Shown one piece after another: positions 43,971 through 53,894 of a DNA stretch of 64,000 nt. The DNA comes from Pseudomonas sp. CROZ-RG-20F-R04-15 (GTDB lineage Bacteria > Pseudomonadota > Gammaproteobacteria > Pseudomonadales > Pseudomonadaceae). Below the pieces are notes generated by a model. The model worked only from the letters and a program-made list of their open reading frames with translations, was not told where the DNA came from and made no database searches. Every line of letters begins with the position of its first letter. Within the stretch, counting starts at the first letter, position 1. The position numbers and the translations under genes were made by a program. The DNA is taken from the NCBI RefSeq assembly GCF_022662375.1, contig NZ_JAKNQL010000005.1:186001-250000 (forward strand), read 5' to 3'.

Positions 43971-44942
43971 TTGTCCTCTCCCATTCCGGTAACGGTACTC
44001 AGCGGTTTCCTCGGCGCCGGCAAGACCACTTTGCTGCGCCATATCTTGAAAGCCGAGCACGGCCTGAAAATCGCCGTGATCGAAAACGAATTCAGCGACG
44101 CCGGCATCGACACTCAGTTGTTGGGTGACGAGCCGGTGCAAGTCATGACTCTGGCCAACGGCTGCGTCTGCTGCACCATTCACACTGATCTGACCAAAGC
44201 CTTGTACCTGCTGCTCGAACGACTGGACAGCGGCGAGATCGCCTTCGACCGTCTGGTGATCGAATGCACCGGTCTGGCCGATCCGGCCCCGGTGGCGCAG
44301 ACTTTTTTCATCGACGAAGAACTGCGTGAGCGTTACCTGCTCGACGGCATCATCACCCTGGTCGATGCGGCGCACGCGGATGTGCACCTGACCCAGACCA
44401 TTGCCCAGGCGCAGATTGGTTTTGCCGATCGCTTGCTGGTGAGCAAAACCGATCTGGTCGACGCAGCCACGTTCAACGCACTGAGCGAACGCCTGACGCG
44501 GATCAATCGCCGGGCACCAGTCCGTGTGGTTGATCACGGCAACATCGATCTGGCAGAACTGCTGGATGTGCGCGGCTTCAACCTCAATGCTGATCTTGGC
44601 GGCGGTTTGAGCCTGCGCCCGGTGAGCAAGGCGCCGTCGATTGATCGCATTTCCAGTCTGGTGCTGCGTACCGATCAACCGCTGGATATCGATCAGCTCA
44701 GCGAATTCATGAATGAATTGCTGGAAGAACACGGCAAACAACTGCTGCGCTACAAAGGCGTGCTGAACATTGCTGGGGAAGATCGGCGCTTGGTGTTTCA
44801 GGGCGTGTTAAAGCTTTATGGTTTCGACTGGGACACCGAATGGGCCGAGGGTGAGGCGCGGGAAAGCGTGATTGTGTTTATTGCTGATGATTTGCCGGAA
44901 GAGAAGATTCGGGCGGGGTTTGCCAGAGTGGTTTCTGCCTGA
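43971..44942 (+). CDS. yjiA: G3E-family GTPase, CobW/P47K (YjiA-like)
   Basis: 323 residues from TTG 43971, supported by AAGGAG 8 nt upstream. P-loop [11 protein letters not shown], the metal-binding CVCC motif in [10 protein letters not shown], and GTPase SKTD (VSKTDLVD). These are metallochaperone-like GTPases. Neighbourhood with CstA-like and YjiX-like genes identifies YjiA. Function in this pathway is unresolved. Confidence 0.9.
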   Translation: MSSPIPVTVLSGFLGAGKTTLLRHILKAEHGLKIAVIENEFSDAGIDTQLLGDEPVQVMTLANGCVCCTIHTDLTKALYLLLERLDSGEIAFDRLVIECTGLADPAPVAQTFFIDEELRERYLLDGIITLVDAAHADVHLTQTIAQAQIGFADRLLVSKTDLVDAATFNALSERLTRINRRAPVRVVDHGNIDLAELLDVRGFNLNADLGGGLSLRPVSKAPSIDRISSLVLRTDQPLDIDQLSEFMNELLEEHGKQLLRYKGVLNIAGEDRRLVFQGVLKLYGFDWDTEWAEGEARESVIVFIADDLPEEKIRAGFARVVSA

Positions 44943-44962
44943 ATCTTGGTTGTCAGTGATGG

Positions 44963-45053
44963 CCTCTTCGCGAGCAGGCTCGCTCCCACAGTGGACCGCA
45001 TTTCTCTGGAAGGAATACGGTCTCCTGTGGGAGCGAGCCTGCTCGCGAAGGCG
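44963..45053. repeat. REP pair, arms in the outward arrangement
   Basis: TTCGCGAGCAGG...CTCCCAC first, reverse complement second, about 33 bp apart. Convergent genes flank it. Confidence 0.88.
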
Positions 45054-45055
45054 AT

Positions 45056-45766
45056 TTAACCGACAGCACAATGCTCAAGGTCTGAACCCAGCAGCGTCTG
45101 TTCAAGATGATCCAGATGCTGATTCATCAGCATTCCGGCCTTGGAAGCATCTCGTCGCTCCACGGCCTCAACCAGCGCCAAATGCTCCCGCCACGCGCAA
45201 CAGCTGTGCGTCTGCGACGAACTTCGCGCAATCGCCAATGAGGTCGACGGCACCAGACCGCTCAAAAAATGCGCCAACGGTGTATTTCCCGCCATCTGCG
45301 CCAAGTGCAAATGAAACTCCCCGGACAAGCGAATTGCTGCGCCGCGACGATCCTGCTCGACGGCCTCACGCTCGCGCTCGATCAATCCGCGCAGGCGTTT
45401 CAAGTCTTCTGCTTGCGGGCGCTGACACGCCAGACGCACCAACGTGCTTTCGGCCAGCCGCCGCGCATGCAGTGTCTGTCGTGTCTGCTCCCGATCAGGT
45501 GCGGCCACACGCGGGCGATGGTTGGCACGCAACACAATGACTTGCTCAAGCGACAACTGCGTCAGCACCCGCCGCACATCAGCGCGGCTGACACAGAACA
45601 TCTCTTTCAAACTGTCTTCGGTGAAGCGGCTGTCGGGATTGATGCGCTGTTCGAGAATCGCATCCAACAGTCGCGGATAAAGATCCTCCACCGGCGCCCG
45701 CAGCCGGGAAAAGGGCAGGGGCGCGGCGCTCGGCCCGGCGTGCGAGGGTGACGCGAAACTGTTCAT
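45056..45766 (-). CDS. GntR family regulator with FCD domain
   Basis: 236 residues. The GntR HTH reads NPDSRFTEDSLKEMFCVSRADVRRVLTQL, followed by the all-helical FCD domain with His and Asp metal-ligand candidates (RLSGEFHLHLAQMAGN). It is 19 bp downstream of a second GntR/FCD gene and in the same direction, so the operon is symporter, regulator, regulator. Effector probably a carboxylate. Confidence 0.87.
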   Translation of the reverse strand: MNSFASPSHAGPSAAPLPFSRLRAPVEDLYPRLLDAILEQRINPDSRFTEDSLKEMFCVSRADVRRVLTQLSLEQVIVLRANHRPRVAAPDREQTRQTLHARRLAESTLVRLACQRPQAEDLKRLRGLIEREREAVEQDRRGAAIRLSGEFHLHLAQMAGNTPLAHFLSGLVPSTSLAIARSSSQTHSCCAWREHLALVEAVERRDASKAGMLMNQHLDHLEQTLLGSDLEHCAVG

Positions 45767-45785
45767 GGCCTGTCTCCAATAGGGA

Positions 45786-46490
45786 TCAGCGACTCAAGTT
45801 GTCTTCCGGAATATTCAGCTCAATGCCCATGCGCTGACCTTCACGCAGAATGTGCCGACGCATTTCGGCGCTGGCCTGGGCGCTGTTCTTGCTGCGGATC
45901 GCGCGCACTACGGCTTCGTTTTCTTCAAGGCGTTCGGCGAGGTGTTCCGGGGAATTGCGTAGCACCTCGGCGCTCTGCTTGAGGGCATTGCTGGTTTGCT
46001 GCACGACACTCTGGAAAATCGGGTTCGAGGTCAGCGTGAACAGCTCTTCGTGGAAGGCGATGTAGGCGTTGACGCCGGCCTCGCTGTCGCTGGCTTCAAG
46101 GGCTTCGCGCATGTCCATCAAAGTCAGGCGCAATTGACCGACTTCCTTGCTGCTGATCGATTGCGCGACCAGGCCGACGATGAATGGCTCAAGGGTGTAA
46201 CGCAGTTGCAGCACGTCTTCGAGGCTGGCCCCGGCGACCGCGCTGTCGTGGCTCTGGCTATCGCCGATGTGCGCGTCGAGCACGACCACGCCTTTGCCCG
46301 GCATCGAGCGGACGAGGCCGAGGGTTTCCAGGACGATCACCGCTTCTCGCAGGCTCGGGCGGCTGATGCCCAGTTGTTCGGCCAGTTCACGCTGGCCCGG
46401 CAGCATGTCGCCGGAGCGCCACTGACCACGGGCCAAAGCGGCCCGCAGTTTTTCTACCACTGAGTTGACGACGGTTGATGTAGTGATCAC
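45786..46490 (-). CDS. FadR/GntR family regulator with FCD domain
   Basis: 234 residues. HTH MLPGQRELAEQLGISRPSLREAVIVLETLGLV, then an FCD domain (AYIAFHEELFTLTSNPIF). It follows the symporter gene by 49 bp across an 11-bp-stem hairpin. It is the better candidate for control of the symporter because it is the nearer of the two. The two regulators are not close copies of each other. Confidence 0.87.
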   Translation of the reverse strand: MITTSTVVNSVVEKLRAALARGQWRSGDMLPGQRELAEQLGISRPSLREAVIVLETLGLVRSMPGKGVVVLDAHIGDSQSHDSAVAGASLEDVLQLRYTLEPFIVGLVAQSISSKEVGQLRLTLMDMREALEASDSEAGVNAYIAFHEELFTLTSNPIFQSVVQQTSNALKQSAEVLRNSPEHLAERLEENEAVVRAIRSKNSAQASAEMRRHILREGQRMGIELNIPEDNLSR

Positions 46491-46505
46491 GTATTCGCTC
46501 CATGA

Positions 46506-46533
46506 GCCGTGCCTGCGGAGGGGCAGGCACGGC
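46506..46533 (-). terminator. Hairpin between the symporter and the first GntR gene
   Basis: GCCGTGCCTGC and its exact complement, 6-nt loop. No T-tract follows on the minus strand, so it may stabilise the upstream message or lower downstream expression. Confidence 0.5.
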
Positions 46534-46539
46534 GGTCAT

Positions 46540-47853
46540 TCAGAATTCTTTGGCCGCCGCATGGGCGACCGGTTTTCTCGGCTGAAAGCTATAGCCCTGC
46601 TCACCGTTGAGCACCTTGTTCGCCCGCTGTACGTCGATGTCCTTTTCCCAGCGCGCGATGGCCACAGTGGCGACGCAGTTGCCGATCAGGTTGGTCAGCG
46701 CCCGGCCGATGCCCATGAACCAGTCCACCGCCAGCACCAACACCAGACCGACCACCGGGATCGCCGGAATCGCCGTCAATGTTGCCGCCAGAATCACCAG
46801 CGCCGAACCCGGAATCCCGTGAGCACCTTTGGAGGTAATCAGCGACACCAGCAGAATCGTCAGCAGGTCAGTCATGGCCAGCGGCGTGCCGGTGGCGTTG
46901 GCAATGAAGACGATGGCCAGGGTCAGGTAGATCGAGAAACCGTCGAGGTTGAACGAGTAGCCGGTCGGAATCACCAGACCCACGGTCGAGCTGCCGATGC
47001 CCAGGTGCTCAAGTTTGCGCATGATCTGCGGCAGCACCGCGTCGGACGACGCCGTACCCATTACGATCAACAGTTCTTCACGCAGGTACTTGAGCAGCGG
47101 CCACATACGCAGGCCGGAGGCGCGCATCACCAGACCGAGAATCACGCTGACGAAGGCGATACAGGTCAGATAGAACAAACCGACCAGACTGCCCAGGTGC
47201 TGCAGCGAATCGAGGCCGTATTTGCTGGTGGTGAAGGCGATGGCGCCGAACACGCCGATCGGCGCCAGACGCACGATCATGCCCATGATGCGGAAGATCA
47301 CATGGCTCAGTTCGTTGATCAGTCGGGAGATCCCGGACGCCGCTTCACCGACCAGATTCAACGCGCTGCCGAACAGCACCGAGAACAGCAGCACCTGCAG
47401 GATGTTGTTGTCGGCGAAGGCGCCGATCACCGATGTCGGGATCAGGTCCATCAGGAACTGCGTGGTGGTGTGCATGTGCTGGCCGCGCTGGGCGATGTCG
47501 CCCATATTAGCGGCGGACAGCTGCTCCAAATGGATGTTCGCGCCGCTGCCAATGCCGGTACTGAAGGCGAACACCAGGCCGATCACCAGCGCGATGGTGG
47601 TCAACACTTCGAAGTAGATCACCGATTTGAGGCCGATGCGCCCGACCTTCTTCAGATCGCCCGCGCCGCTGATGCCGCTGACCACCACGCAGAACACGAT
47701 GAGGCCAATAAGCATCTTGATCAGTTTGATGAAGCCGTCGCCGAGCGGTTTGAGCTGGGCCGAGTATTCAGGAAGAGTCAGCCCGCAGACGATGCCGAGC
47801 ATCAGTCCGAGAACCACTTGGAGGAAGATTGAACGCGAGCACCATCTGAGCAT
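46540..47853 (-). CDS. Dicarboxylate/amino acid:cation symporter (DAACS), DctA-like
   Basis: 437 residues. FLQVVLGLMLGIVCGLTLPEYSAQLKPLGDGFIKLIKMLIGLIVFC is the family N-terminus; hairpin 1 has SSDAVLPQIMRKLE and the TM7 region is TGYSFNLDGFSIYLTLA, with the NMDGT-like motif changed to NLDGF. It takes up C4-dicarboxylates or acidic amino acids with sodium or protons. Two GntR/FCD genes follow; two TGGTC-N2-ACCG sites lie upstream. Confidence 0.88.
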   Translation of the reverse strand: MLRWCSRSIFLQVVLGLMLGIVCGLTLPEYSAQLKPLGDGFIKLIKMLIGLIVFCVVVSGISGAGDLKKVGRIGLKSVIYFEVLTTIALVIGLVFAFSTGIGSGANIHLEQLSAANMGDIAQRGQHMHTTTQFLMDLIPTSVIGAFADNNILQVLLFSVLFGSALNLVGEAASGISRLINELSHVIFRIMGMIVRLAPIGVFGAIAFTTSKYGLDSLQHLGSLVGLFYLTCIAFVSVILGLVMRASGLRMWPLLKYLREELLIVMGTASSDAVLPQIMRKLEHLGIGSSTVGLVIPTGYSFNLDGFSIYLTLAIVFIANATGTPLAMTDLLTILLVSLITSKGAHGIPGSALVILAATLTAIPAIPVVGLVLVLAVDWFMGIGRALTNLIGNCVATVAIARWEKDIDVQRANKVLNGEQGYSFQPRKPVAHAAAKEF

Positions 47854-47921
47854 GGGAGGAATCCTGGTCGGTGTCCTGGCTGCCGTGCGCGGGGCGCATC
47901 AGATTCAGGACTTAATTATTG

Positions 47922-48017
47922 TGGTCTTACCGGTATGTCCAGTGCAGGCGCAGTCTAGGCGCTGGTTTTCCATGATCGCAAGTGAAAAGTGACGAATTGG
48001 CATGACCGGTCTGACCA
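47922..48017. promoter_or_regulatory. Two FadR-like candidate operators upstream of the symporter
   Basis: TGGTCTTACCG at 47922-47932 (plus) and TGGTCAGACCG at 48007-48017 (minus) both fit TGGTC-N2-ACCG, close to the TNGTNNNACNA form of FCD regulators. They lie 69 and 154 bp before the start. Confidence 0.45.
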
Positions 48018-48076
48018 GTTGAGCGGCAAGTCCCATTCTTGAGCGGTTCAGGCGTTTGAAAAAATCCGGACGAAAA

Positions 48077-48104
48077 AAAACCGGCCAATCACTTGGCCGG
48101 TTTT
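48077..48104 (-). terminator. Terminator of glyA
   Basis: 12-bp stem AAAACCGGCCAA with its complement and a 4-nt loop, followed on the minus strand by a T-run (48073-48080 as A on plus). It lies 24 bp after the glyA stop. Confidence 0.92.
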
Positions 48105-48127
48105 CATGCTGCGGGTTTAACGTCGCA

Positions 48128-49381
48128 TCAAGCGCCGTACACCGGCAGTTTCTTGCAGATGGCTTTGACTTTCTCACGAACGGCGTCGATCACCGCTTCG
48201 TTGTTCAGGTCAGCCAGGATGTCGCAGATCCAGCCGGCCAGCTCTTTGCACTCGGCTTGCTTGAAGCCGCGAGTGGTCACAGCCGGAGTACCGAAGCGCA
48301 GGCCGGAAGTGACGAACGGCGAGCGTGGATCGTTTGGCACGGAGTTCTTGTTCACGGTGATGAACGCTTTGCCCAGAGCGGCGTCAGCGTCTTTACCGGA
48401 GATGTCCTGCTTGATCAGCGACAGCAGGAACAGGTGGTTCTTGGTGCCACCGGAAACGACGTCGAAACCGCGCTCGATGAACACTTCGGCCATGGCCTGG
48501 GCGTTCAGCACCACTTGTTCCTGGTAAGCCTTGAACTCTGGCTGCAGCGCTTCCTTGAAGCAGATCGCTTTAGCGGCGATCACGTGCTCCAGCGGGCCAC
48601 CCTGGGCGCCCGGGAATACCGCGGAGTTCAGCTTCTTCTCGATGTCGGCGTTGGCGCGAGCCAGGATCAGGCCGCCACGTGGACCGCGCAGGGTCTTGTG
48701 CGTGGTGGTGGTCACGACGTCAGCGAAAGGTACCGGGTTCGGGTAAACACCAGCGGCAACCAGACCGGCCACGTGAGCCATGTCGACGAACAGGTAAGCA
48801 CCAACCTTGTCAGCGATGGCGCGGAAGCGTGGGAAATCCAGAATCTGCGAGTAGGCAGAGAAACCGGCGACGATCATTTTCGGCTTGTGCTCAACCGCCA
48901 GACGCTCGACTTCGTCGTAGTCGATCAGGCCGTTGGCGTCGATGCCGTATTGAACCGCGTTGTACAGTTTGCCCGAGGAGGAAACGCTGGCGCCGTGGGT
49001 CAGGTGACCGCCGTGGGCCAGGCTCATGCCCAGAATGGTGTCGCCACCTTGCAGCAGGGCCAGGTAAACGGCGGCGTTGGCTTGCGAACCGGCGTGCGGC
49101 TGAACGTTGGCGTAATCGGCGCCGAACAGCTCTTTGGCGCGGTCGATGGCCAGTTGTTCAACGATGTCGACGTACTCGCAACCACCGTAGTAACGCTTGC
49201 CTGGGTAGCCTTCAGCGTACTTGTTGGTCAGGACCGAGCCTTGAGCTTCCATCACCGCTGGGCTGGTGTAGTTTTCCGAAGCGATCAGCTCAATGTGTTC
49301 TTCCTGGCGCTGAGCTTCTTGCTCCATGGCGGCAAAAAGGTCGGCGTCGTACTTGGCAATAGTCAAATCACGGCTGAACAT
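48128..49381 (-). CDS. glyA: Serine hydroxymethyltransferase
   Basis: 417 residues from ATG 49381 ([15 protein letters not shown]). The PLP lysine is in [16 protein letters not shown], with the upstream [13 protein letters not shown] motif. It exchanges serine plus tetrahydrofolate for glycine plus methylene-THF. The next gene, morA, is beside it as in P. aeruginosa glyA3-morA. A frame extension to 49393 adds four unlikely residues. Confidence 0.95.
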   Translation of the reverse strand: MFSRDLTIAKYDADLFAAMEQEAQRQEEHIELIASENYTSPAVMEAQGSVLTNKYAEGYPGKRYYGGCEYVDIVEQLAIDRAKELFGADYANVQPHAGSQANAAVYLALLQGGDTILGMSLAHGGHLTHGASVSSSGKLYNAVQYGIDANGLIDYDEVERLAVEHKPKMIVAGFSAYSQILDFPRFRAIADKVGAYLFVDMAHVAGLVAAGVYPNPVPFADVVTTTTHKTLRGPRGGLILARANADIEKKLNSAVFPGAQGGPLEHVIAAKAICFKEALQPEFKAYQEQVVLNAQAMAEVFIERGFDVVSGGTKNHLFLLSLIKQDISGKDADAALGKAFITVNKNSVPNDPRSPFVTSGLRFGTPAVTTRGFKQAECKELAGWICDILADLNNEAVIDAVREKVKAICKKLPVYGA

Positions 49382-49507
49382 GGCGGTCCTCAAGGATCGG
49401 GGGCAGAAAAGGGGGGCATTCTAACCCAATGGGTTTTGGATGGCATATGAAACGACATCATGTCGCAGACAAGTGGCGTTCATGACAGATGTGCGGTGCC
49501 TTTGAAG

Positions 49508-49606
49508 GCCCCTTCGCGAGCAGGCTCGCTCCCACAGTAACCGAGGTGCTCTGCGATTTTCTGACCGACATCAATCCCATGTGGGAGCGAGCTTGCTCGC
49601 GAATGC
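49508..49606. repeat. REP pair, arms in the outward arrangement
   Basis: TTCGCGAGCAGG arm first, GTGGGAGCGAGCTTGCTCGCGAA arm second. Lies between the glyA start and the morA stop. Confidence 0.88.
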
Positions 49607-49620
49607 CGCGCCGCCGATCT

Positions 49621-52600
49621 TCAGTCGAACATGAACAGCGCATCATTGCTGAACTGCGCCTCAAACCGGCTAGCCGGCATCGGCCGCCCGAACAGATAGC
49701 CCTGAACCTCGTCGCAACCATGCTCACGCAGGAAGTCCAGCTGTTCATGGGTTTCCACGCCTTCGGCGATCACCGCCAGATTCAGGCTGTGCGCCATGGC
49801 AATGATCGCCCGGGCAATCTGCGCGTCCTGCTCGCCGGACGGCAAACCGTCGACAAACGTGCGGTCGATTTTCAGCACGTCGATCGGGAATTGCTTGAGG
49901 TAGTTCAGCGACGAGTAACCGGTGCCGAAGTCGTCGACCGCGATGCTCAGGCCAAGGTTTTTCAGCCCGGCGAGAATCTGCATCGCTTCGCTGACTTCGC
50001 GCATCAGGATACTTTCGGTCAGTTCCAGTTCCAGGCACGCCGGCGGCAGGCCGGTTTCGCGCAGGATCGTGGCGATCCGCGTGCCGAGCTGGCCATCGGA
50101 GAACTGCCGCGCGGAAATGTTCACCGAGACCTTCGGTACACGCACGCGGTTCTGGTGCCAGGTCTTCAACTGGCGGCAAGCCTCGCTGATCACCCAGTCG
50201 CCAACGTCCACCACCAGACCGAGTTCTTCCAGCACCGGAATGAAATCCCCCGGCGGCACCAGTCCGCGACGCGGATGACGCCAGCGCAACAGCGCTTCGG
50301 CGCCGGTCAGGCGTTTGCCGTCGCCGCTGAACTGCGGCTGGTAATACAGGACGAATTCGTTCTGCTCCAAGGCATGGCGCAAGTCGCTTTCCAGTTCCAG
50401 ACGCTCCAGCGCACTGGCGTTCATGTCGGCCTGATAGAACTGGAAGTTGTTCTTGCCGCGCTCCTTGGCGTGGTACATCGCCGTGTCGGCGTTCTTCATC
50501 AACTGGCTGAGTTCGTTGCCGTCCTGCGGACTCAGGGCGATGCCGATACTGGCAGTGACGAAGAACTCGCGGCCTTCCAGCACGAACGGTCGGACCAGGC
50601 TGCCAAGGATCTGCTCGGCGACATGAATCGCCCGGTTCAGCGCCAGTTCGCGGCTCGAGCGATGTTGCAGCAGCAGCGTGAACTCGTCGCCGCCCATGCG
50701 CGCCACGGTGTCGTCATCGTCGACGCAAGCCAGCAAACGCGTGGCCATGTCTTTCAACATGCGGTCGCCGGCGGCGTGGCCGAGGGAGTCATTGATCGGT
50801 TTGAAGCGGTCGAGGTCAAGGAACATCAGCACCACCCACGACTTCTGCCGCTCGGCCGATTGCAGCGCGGTGTGCAGGCGATCCTGGAACAGCGTGCGGT
50901 TCGGCAAGTGGGTCAGGGCGTCGTAGTAGGCGAGGCGGTGAATCCGCTGCTCGCTGGCCTTGCGTTCGCTGATGTCGCTGAAGAAACACACGTAACTGGC
51001 CAGGTCGCCTTCGTCGTCGAGCACCGCGGTGATGCCGACCCATGCCGGGTAGTGCTCGCCATTACGGCGCTTCATCCAGACTTCGCCTTCCCACGTGTTG
51101 TGCTCGTGCAGTTGTTTGAGCACGTAGCGCAAGTGCGCGTCCTGTTGCTCGTCAACGGTGAGCATGTTCGGCAACTGGTCGAGCACTTCGCCCACGGCGT
51201 AACCACTGACGCGACTGAAGGCTTCGTTGGCCTGAACGATGTAACCGGCCGGGTCGGTGATCAGGATCGCCGACGTGGAATGCTCGAATACTGTCGCCGC
51301 CATGCGCAGGTCTTTTTCGGCGCGGCGCTGCTGGCTGATGTCGCGGCCGACACCGAGCACGCCTTCGAACGCGCCGTGCTCATCCCATACCAGCACCAGG
51401 CGCAGCTCGATCGGGATCTTGCGGCCATCGGCACGCAGGCAGTCGAACAGGAACAATTGCGTCTGTACCTGACGGCGCAAAATCGCCAGTTGTTCGGGGT
51501 TGTCCAGCGCCTTGCTGACCCGGTCCATCAGCGTATGGATGCCGCTCAGTTGCTGCGGGTTGGCGATGGTCGATTGCCAGCCGTTCTGGAAAATCCACTC
51601 GGCGTCGTAACCCAGCACCGCCTGCACCGACGGGCTGACGTAGTTCAGCGAGAGCTTGCTGTCGGTGGAGAAGATCACGTCGCTGATGCTTTCGGCGAGC
51701 ATGCGGTAGCGCTGTTCGCTGTCACGCAGCGATTCGCTGGCTTCGATCTGTTCGGTGATGTCCTTGGCCACGCCGATGATCCGCGTGACTTGATCGTGCT
51801 TGTCGCGCGCCAGGGCCTGTTCGCGAATGTCGAAACGCCGCCATTTGCCGTCGCGATGGCGGAAGCGCAACTGGCATTGCAACAACTGGCTGTAACCGGC
51901 GTGGCGCTGCAACTGGCGCGAGCGGTGGTAGTAATCGGCGTCTTCCGGGTGCAGGAGAATTTCCCAGAAGTACTCGCCCATCTGGTGCAATTCGGTGCGG
52001 TTGTAGCCCAGGGTCTGGCCGAGGTGGTGGTTGCTGAAAATCATCCGCTGGCTGATCACATCCTGCACATACAGGTGATCCGGCACGGTGCGCACCACGT
52101 CCGACCAGAAACCTTCGCGTTCAAGCAATGACAACTCGATCAGCTTGCGGCTGGTGATGTCGTTGATGCTGAGGATCACCGCTTTGTAGTCGTGCTGCTC
52201 GGTCGGCAGGCGCAACACCATCCACAGGTGCTGGTCGCGGCCATTGATGTCCGGCAGTTTGATTTCCAGTTCCAGCTGCTTTTGTTGCTGCAGCACGGCA
52301 TCGAGTACTTGATTGCCGATTGCGCAATGGCGGTGCGGATGGCCGTCGATCAGCAATTGCCAGGCGTGCTCGCAGGAATTGACATTGAGCAGTTGCAGCG
52401 CCACCTGGTTGACCTCGGTGACGCGCAGTTCCTGCAGCAACTGTTGGCGCTGCTGCGGTTGGTCGAGCCAGGCCTTGAGCTGGTCGCTGGTCTGGATCTG
52501 CGCCTTGTCGAAGACTTGCTTCAGACCCGACAGATCGAGCACGCACAGCGCAACCCCGGTGCCTTCGAAAATGTCCTGATAGCGTCGGCGTCCCTCATGT

Positions 52601-53469
52601 AACTGGCGTTGGCGGCGGCGCATGTTCAGCAGCGCGATCACCGGCAGCATCGAGAATGCCAGGCCCAACAGGCATTTACCGATAAACGCTGGCAGCAGTT
52701 CTTCGAGCACGCGTTGGCGGTCAAACAGCCCACGCAACTGCCAATCGCTGCTGCTCAGCGGCACAGTCAGTACGGTGTTGGCCAGGTCGTCCGGAGTCAG
52801 TACGCCGGGTTTGGCCGACGGCAGCGCTTCGTCGCGGCTGATGATCTGATGGTTGACGCGGTTTTCCACCAGCCACAGCGGACGTAAACCGATATCACCC
52901 TGTTTGGTCAGCGAATCGAAGAATGTCGGTGTCAGGCGCAATGCCCAGTAGCCGCGCGTGCTGCCGCTGGCCTGATGCAACAACAGATGCACCACCGAGC
53001 CGTCATCGGCGTTGCTGAAATAATGCGCCTGGGCGTGACTGCGGCGGACCAGTTCAGTGAGGTAGTCGGCGTCGTGGCTGTCGACGGCGCTGTCGCTGAT
53101 GATTCGCCCGGAAGGGCTGAGCAACGCCATGCTGCGCAGATCGGGCAGCGACTGCTGGAGCTTGCGCAGCAGCGCCTGCTGTTCGTCGGCTGATTGCGGT
53201 TGTTCGACGATCGGTAGCAGATTGAGGGCGATTTGTGCGTTCAGCGCCATGTTCAGGCTGACCTGCGAGGCGAGGTCGGCGGTGTAGTCGATGGTGTACT
53301 GACGCTGGTTTTTCTGGGTTTCGCGCAGTTGATCGAGCAGTTGCCAGAACAGCAACGCCAGCAACAAAAGCACGAGCGTCGCCAGCGCACCCTTTAATGT
53401 ACCGCGCAGGGACGAGCCGGGCGCCGGTGGGGTGCTGCTCACAGAAGCTGGCGGAGTGACATTGGACAA
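49621..53469 (-). CDS. morA: Membrane PAS-GGDEF-EAL cyclic-di-GMP regulator MorA
   Basis: 1282 residues. Membrane helices at about 28-47 and 262-283 enclose a periplasmic sensor of about 210 residues. Several PAS/PAC modules follow (residues 290-870), then GGDEF intact at 926-930 ([12 protein letters not shown]) and EAL intact at 1058-1060 (GAEALLRW), with the [10 protein letters not shown] loop of active phosphodiesterases. Both synthesis and breakdown of c-di-GMP are possible. Neighbour glyA matches PA4601/PA4602. Controls motility and biofilm in related species. Confidence 0.92.
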   Translation of the reverse strand: MSNVTPPASVSSTPPAPGSSLRGTLKGALATLVLLLLALLFWQLLDQLRETQKNQRQYTIDYTADLASQVSLNMALNAQIALNLLPIVEQPQSADEQQALLRKLQQSLPDLRSMALLSPSGRIISDSAVDSHDADYLTELVRRSHAQAHYFSNADDGSVVHLLLHQASGSTRGYWALRLTPTFFDSLTKQGDIGLRPLWLVENRVNHQIISRDEALPSAKPGVLTPDDLANTVLTVPLSSSDWQLRGLFDRQRVLEELLPAFIGKCLLGLAFSMLPVIALLNMRRRQRQLHEGRRRYQDIFEGTGVALCVLDLSGLKQVFDKAQIQTSDQLKAWLDQPQQRQQLLQELRVTEVNQVALQLLNVNSCEHAWQLLIDGHPHRHCAIGNQVLDAVLQQQKQLELEIKLPDINGRDQHLWMVLRLPTEQHDYKAVILSINDITSRKLIELSLLEREGFWSDVVRTVPDHLYVQDVISQRMIFSNHHLGQTLGYNRTELHQMGEYFWEILLHPEDADYYHRSRQLQRHAGYSQLLQCQLRFRHRDGKWRRFDIREQALARDKHDQVTRIIGVAKDITEQIEASESLRDSEQRYRMLAESISDVIFSTDSKLSLNYVSPSVQAVLGYDAEWIFQNGWQSTIANPQQLSGIHTLMDRVSKALDNPEQLAILRRQVQTQLFLFDCLRADGRKIPIELRLVLVWDEHGAFEGVLGVGRDISQQRRAEKDLRMAATVFEHSTSAILITDPAGYIVQANEAFSRVSGYAVGEVLDQLPNMLTVDEQQDAHLRYVLKQLHEHNTWEGEVWMKRRNGEHYPAWVGITAVLDDEGDLASYVCFFSDISERKASEQRIHRLAYYDALTHLPNRTLFQDRLHTALQSAERQKSWVVLMFLDLDRFKPINDSLGHAAGDRMLKDMATRLLACVDDDDTVARMGGDEFTLLLQHRSSRELALNRAIHVAEQILGSLVRPFVLEGREFFVTASIGIALSPQDGNELSQLMKNADTAMYHAKERGKNNFQFYQADMNASALERLELESDLRHALEQNEFVLYYQPQFSGDGKRLTGAEALLRWRHPRRGLVPPGDFIPVLEELGLVVDVGDWVISEACRQLKTWHQNRVRVPKVSVNISARQFSDGQLGTRIATILRETGLPPACLELELTESILMREVSEAMQILAGLKNLGLSIAVDDFGTGYSSLNYLKQFPIDVLKIDRTFVDGLPSGEQDAQIARAIIAMAHSLNLAVIAEGVETHEQLDFLREHGCDEVQGYLFGRPMPASRFEAQFSNDALFMFD

Positions 53470-53894
53470 GCTGTAATCCTGCGGTTTGGCTGGACTGGCG
53501 CGACGTGCACTATAAGCCGGACGCCCAAAGGGCGGCTAGCATGCCTTGAGTCGTGGCGAAGTGCCAGCCCCGCGCGGCTGGACTGCCTTTCATCATTAAG
53601 GTAGCTTTGCCGGTTACGCGGGAGCCAAGACACTGTTAAAACTACTGCGCTCGGAAATACTGCGTTGAAAACAGGCTCGGACTGCTCATTTACAACCCGT
53701 AAACTCCGCGTCCTCGCCTGTTTTCGCCTTGTCTTTCCTTCGCTCGTTACGTTTTAACAGCGTCTGGTCCAGCTCCTAGACTCAGACTTTTTCAGCGCGC
53801 ACGCATTGATAACCATCAAGTGAACGACGCGCATGGTCTGGCCGGGCATCGCCTGCGCTGCAATCATTCATCTGTCACTGACCCAAGGTTCTCC
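53470..53894. other. 425-bp intergenic region with a large foldback element
   Basis: No gene is credible. It holds a 128-bp nested inverted repeat (53633-53760) and the ettA leader. A shorter GC-rich stretch near 53560-53580 has no clear structure. Confidence 0.6.
53633..53760. repeat. 128-bp foldback element with 10-bp terminal inverted repeats
   Basis: Outer arms CTGTTAAAAC (53633-53642) and GTTTTAACAG (53751-53760) match exactly. Inside, GAAAACAGGC (53667-53676) pairs with GCCTGTTTTC (53716-53725), and TTTAC pairs with GTAAA at the centre (53689-53703). The stretches between are partly complementary, so the whole unit can fold into one long hairpin. Confidence 0.75.

Noticed and set aside
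49489..52131. 880-residue open frame on the plus strand across morA
   Set aside because: It is antisense to an intact PAS-GGDEF-EAL gene, has no recognisable domain, and long antisense frames are common where GC3 is very high.
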